The notes beneath the pieces are model-generated. The model was not told the DNA's origin, did not search any database, and worked only from the letters and a program-made list of their open reading frames with translations. A stretch of DNA of 16,796 nt from Alphaproteobacteria bacterium (GTDB taxonomy: Bacteria > Pseudomonadota > Alphaproteobacteria > Sphingomonadales > Rhodothalassiaceae): contig RFKS01000027.1 in assembly GCA_003694205.1 (NCBI GenBank), positions 1 to 16,796 of the forward strand, read 5' to 3'. The position numbers were made by a program, and so were the translations under genes. Below are positions 15,211 to 16,796 of this stretch, piece by piece. Every line of letters begins with the position of its first letter. Positions within the stretch are counted from its first letter, which is position 1.

Positions 15211-16796
15211 ATGAACAAGCATTCACCCGCGAAGCATTCCGGCGCCAAGCGCGCCACGCGGTCCGGACCGAATGCCGGGGCGACGCCGATGATGGCACAG
15301 TATCTGGCCATCAAGGCCGATTATCCGGATTGCCTGCTCTTCTATCGTATGGGCGACTTTTACGAGCTCTTCTTCGAGGATGCGGCGCGGGCGGCCGCCG
15401 CCCTCGACATCGCGCTCACCAAGCGGGGCAAGCATCTTGGGACCGACATACCCATGGCCGGCGTGCCGATTCACGCCGCCGATGCCTATCTCGCGCGCCT
15501 CATCCGGGCGGGATACAAGGTCGCGGTGTGCGAGCAGGTCGAGGACCCGGCGGCGGCCCGCAAGCGCGGTGCAAAGGCGGTCGTCCGGCGCGAGGTGGTG
15601 CGCGTCGTGACGCCGGGCACGCTGACCGAGGAGGCCCTTCTTGATGCCCGCGCAAACAACCATCTCGCTGCCTTGGCCCGCGCCGGCGGCGAGCTGGCGC
15701 TCGCCTGGAGCGACATGTCGACGGGCAGTCTCTTCGCCATGGCGACATCGCTGGAAAGCCTTGCCGCCGATCTTGCCGGTCTCGCGCCCGGTGAGCTCCT
15801 CGTTGCCGGCTCGCTTCTCGACGGTTCAAGTGTCGCCGAGATCCTCGCCGAGGTTGATGCCGGGATCAGCCGGCGCGACGACCGGCATTTCGACAGCGTC
15901 GCCGGCGAACGGAAATTGCGGCGGTATTTCGCCGTCCGCTCACTCGAGGCCTATGGCAGCTTCTCGCGCGCCGAACTCGCCGCTCTCGCTGCCCTGCTCG
16001 ACTATCTCGAGGAGACGCAGAAGGGGCGGATGCCGCGTTTGCTGCCGCCGCAGCAGAGGCGACGCGATGCGGTGATGCAGATCGACGCCGCGACGCGGCG
16101 CAATCTCGAGCTCGTGCGTACCCTGTCCGGAGAGCGCAAGGGGAGCTTTCTCGCCACCATCGACTGCTGCGTGACCGGCGCCGGCGCGCGCCTTCTCGCC
16201 GCCCGCATCGGGGCGCCGTCGACCGATCTCGCGGTGATCGAGGAGCGGCTCGATTCGGTGGCGCATTTTGTCGCCGATACAAGCCTGCGCGAGGCGGTGC
16301 GGAGCCGCCTCCGCGGCTGTCCCGATCTTGAACGCGCGCTGGCCCGGATCGGCCTCGGCCGTGGCGGTCCGCGCGATCTCGCCGCCGTCCGCGACGCGCT
16401 CTCGGTGGCCGCCGGGCTGCGCGCCCGCTTGGGCGAGGGCACCTCTCTCGCCGGCCTGCCGCCCGAGCTTGCCCGGGCCGGCGATGCGCTCGGCGGGCAT
16501 CATGACTTGCGGCAGCTCCTCGAGACGGCACTCGTTGCCGAGCCGCCTCTCGTCACGCGGGACGGCGGCTATATCGCCCCGGGCTTTGATGCCGCGCTCG
16601 ACGAGACGCGCACGCTGCGTGACGAAAGCCGGCGCCATGTCGCGGCGCTCGAGGCACGGTATCGCGAGGAAACCGGAATCTCCTCGCTGCGCATCCGGCA
16701 CAACAATGTCCTCGGCTATCATATCGACGTCAGCGCCAAAGCGGCCGAGGCCCTGATGCGCCCGCCCCTCGACCGCCGCTTCATCCACCGCCAGAC
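15211..16796 (+). CDS. mutS: DNA mismatch repair protein MutS (N-terminal part, cut by window end)
   Basis: This is the first 528 codons of MutS, which recognises mismatches and recruits MutL. Complete MutS proteins have about 850-900 residues, so the Walker ATPase domain lies beyond the window. Visible parts: the mismatch-binding domain with [33 protein letters not shown], whose F50-Y51-E52 carries the Phe-X-Glu mismatch wedge; the connector; then the lever and core starting at [25 protein letters not shown] with [24 protein letters not shown]; and the clamp segment ending [24 protein letters not shown]. The frame is open and undamaged to the last base. The start is uncertain: ATG 15211 lacks a good Shine-Dalgarno sequence, and ATG 15289 or 15292, just before AQYLAIK, would also give a complete first domain. 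The 129-base gap to maeB shows no convincing promoter. Confidence 0.96.
   Translation, partial: MNKHSPAKHSGAKRATRSGPNAGATPMMAQYLAIKADYPDCLLFYRMGDFYELFFEDAARAAAALDIALTKRGKHLGTDIPMAGVPIHAADAYLARLIRAGYKVAVCEQVEDPAAARKRGAKAVVRREVVRVVTPGTLTEEALLDARANNHLAALARAGGELALAWSDMSTGSLFAMATSLESLAADLAGLAPGELLVAGSLLDGSSVAEILAEVDAGISRRDDRHFDSVAGERKLRRYFAVRSLEAYGSFSRAELAALAALLDYLEETQKGRMPRLLPPQQRRRDAVMQIDAATRRNLELVRTLSGERKGSFLATIDCCVTGAGARLLAARIGAPSTDLAVIEERLDSVAHFVADTSLREAVRSRLRGCPDLERALARIGLGRGGPRDLAAVRDALSVAAGLRARLGEGTSLAGLPPELARAGDALGGHHDLRQLLETALVAEPPLVTRDGGYIAPGFDAALDETRTLRDESRRHVAALEARYREETGISSLRIRHNNVLGYHIDVSAKAAEALMRPPLDRRFIHRQ

Noticed and set aside
15117..15644. Plus-strand 175-codon frame starting in the maeB-mutS gap
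   Set aside because: It is a shifted-frame shadow of mutS. The mutS frame encodes the conserved [11 protein letters not shown] block.
1..16796. Search for defence islands, mobile elements, CRISPR arrays, prophage genes or a new multi-gene system
   Set aside because: Every confident gene belongs to a known core or widespread family. I saw no spaced repeats, transposase, integrase or terminal repeats, and base composition looks uniform across the window.

Overview
The window is a dense, high-GC chromosomal segment of ordinary housekeeping genes from an alphaproteobacterium. Four things point to that class: lysA coupled to a TIGR02302/DUF4175 membrane protein, a FzlA-type glutathione-transferase homologue overlapping queG, a bacterial COQ9 gene, and maeB lying divergent from mutS. 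A Rhodospirillales-like relative is plausible, but the order cannot be fixed from this sequence. There is no rRNA, tRNA, CRISPR array, insertion sequence or phage gene, and no gap between genes exceeds 300 bases.

Layout. Positions 13-3719 (+) hold lysA (diaminopimelate decarboxylase, last step of lysine synthesis) overlapping a DUF4175 membrane protein of unknown role. Positions 3693-5554 (-) hold fzlA (division-linked GST-fold protein) followed by queG (last step of queuosine synthesis), joined by a TTGA stop/start overlap. Divergent from fzlA, 5616-8128 (+) encodes a two-gene NatAB-type ABC exporter. Positions 8146-9432 (-) hold a PLP enzyme of the cystathionine gamma-synthase family, and 9551-10816 (-) a Tat-exported M24 metallopeptidase. 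Next are rpsU (ribosomal protein S21, -) with a clear terminator, and coq9 (+), which diverges from rpsU. coq9 meets a small TetR-family regulator (-) tail to tail. Upstream of tetR on the same strand is maeB, the malic enzyme/phosphotransacetylase fusion. Divergent from maeB is the first 528 codons of mutS, cut by the window edge.

Functional links are loose: amino-acid synthesis (lysA, the PLP enzyme), translation and tRNA modification (rpsU, queG), division (fzlA), ubiquinone synthesis (coq9), central carbon metabolism (maeB) and mismatch repair (mutS). The strongest regulatory signal is a tandem pair of 16-bp palindromes lying on the -10 region and start of the tetR transcript, which indicates autorepression. 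A 14-bp palindrome lies similarly on the predicted rpsU promoter. I searched for a novel multi-gene system and found none. The most open questions are the function of the DUF4175 protein, the true substrate of the PLP enzyme, the targets of the TetR regulator, and the two palindromic control regions.
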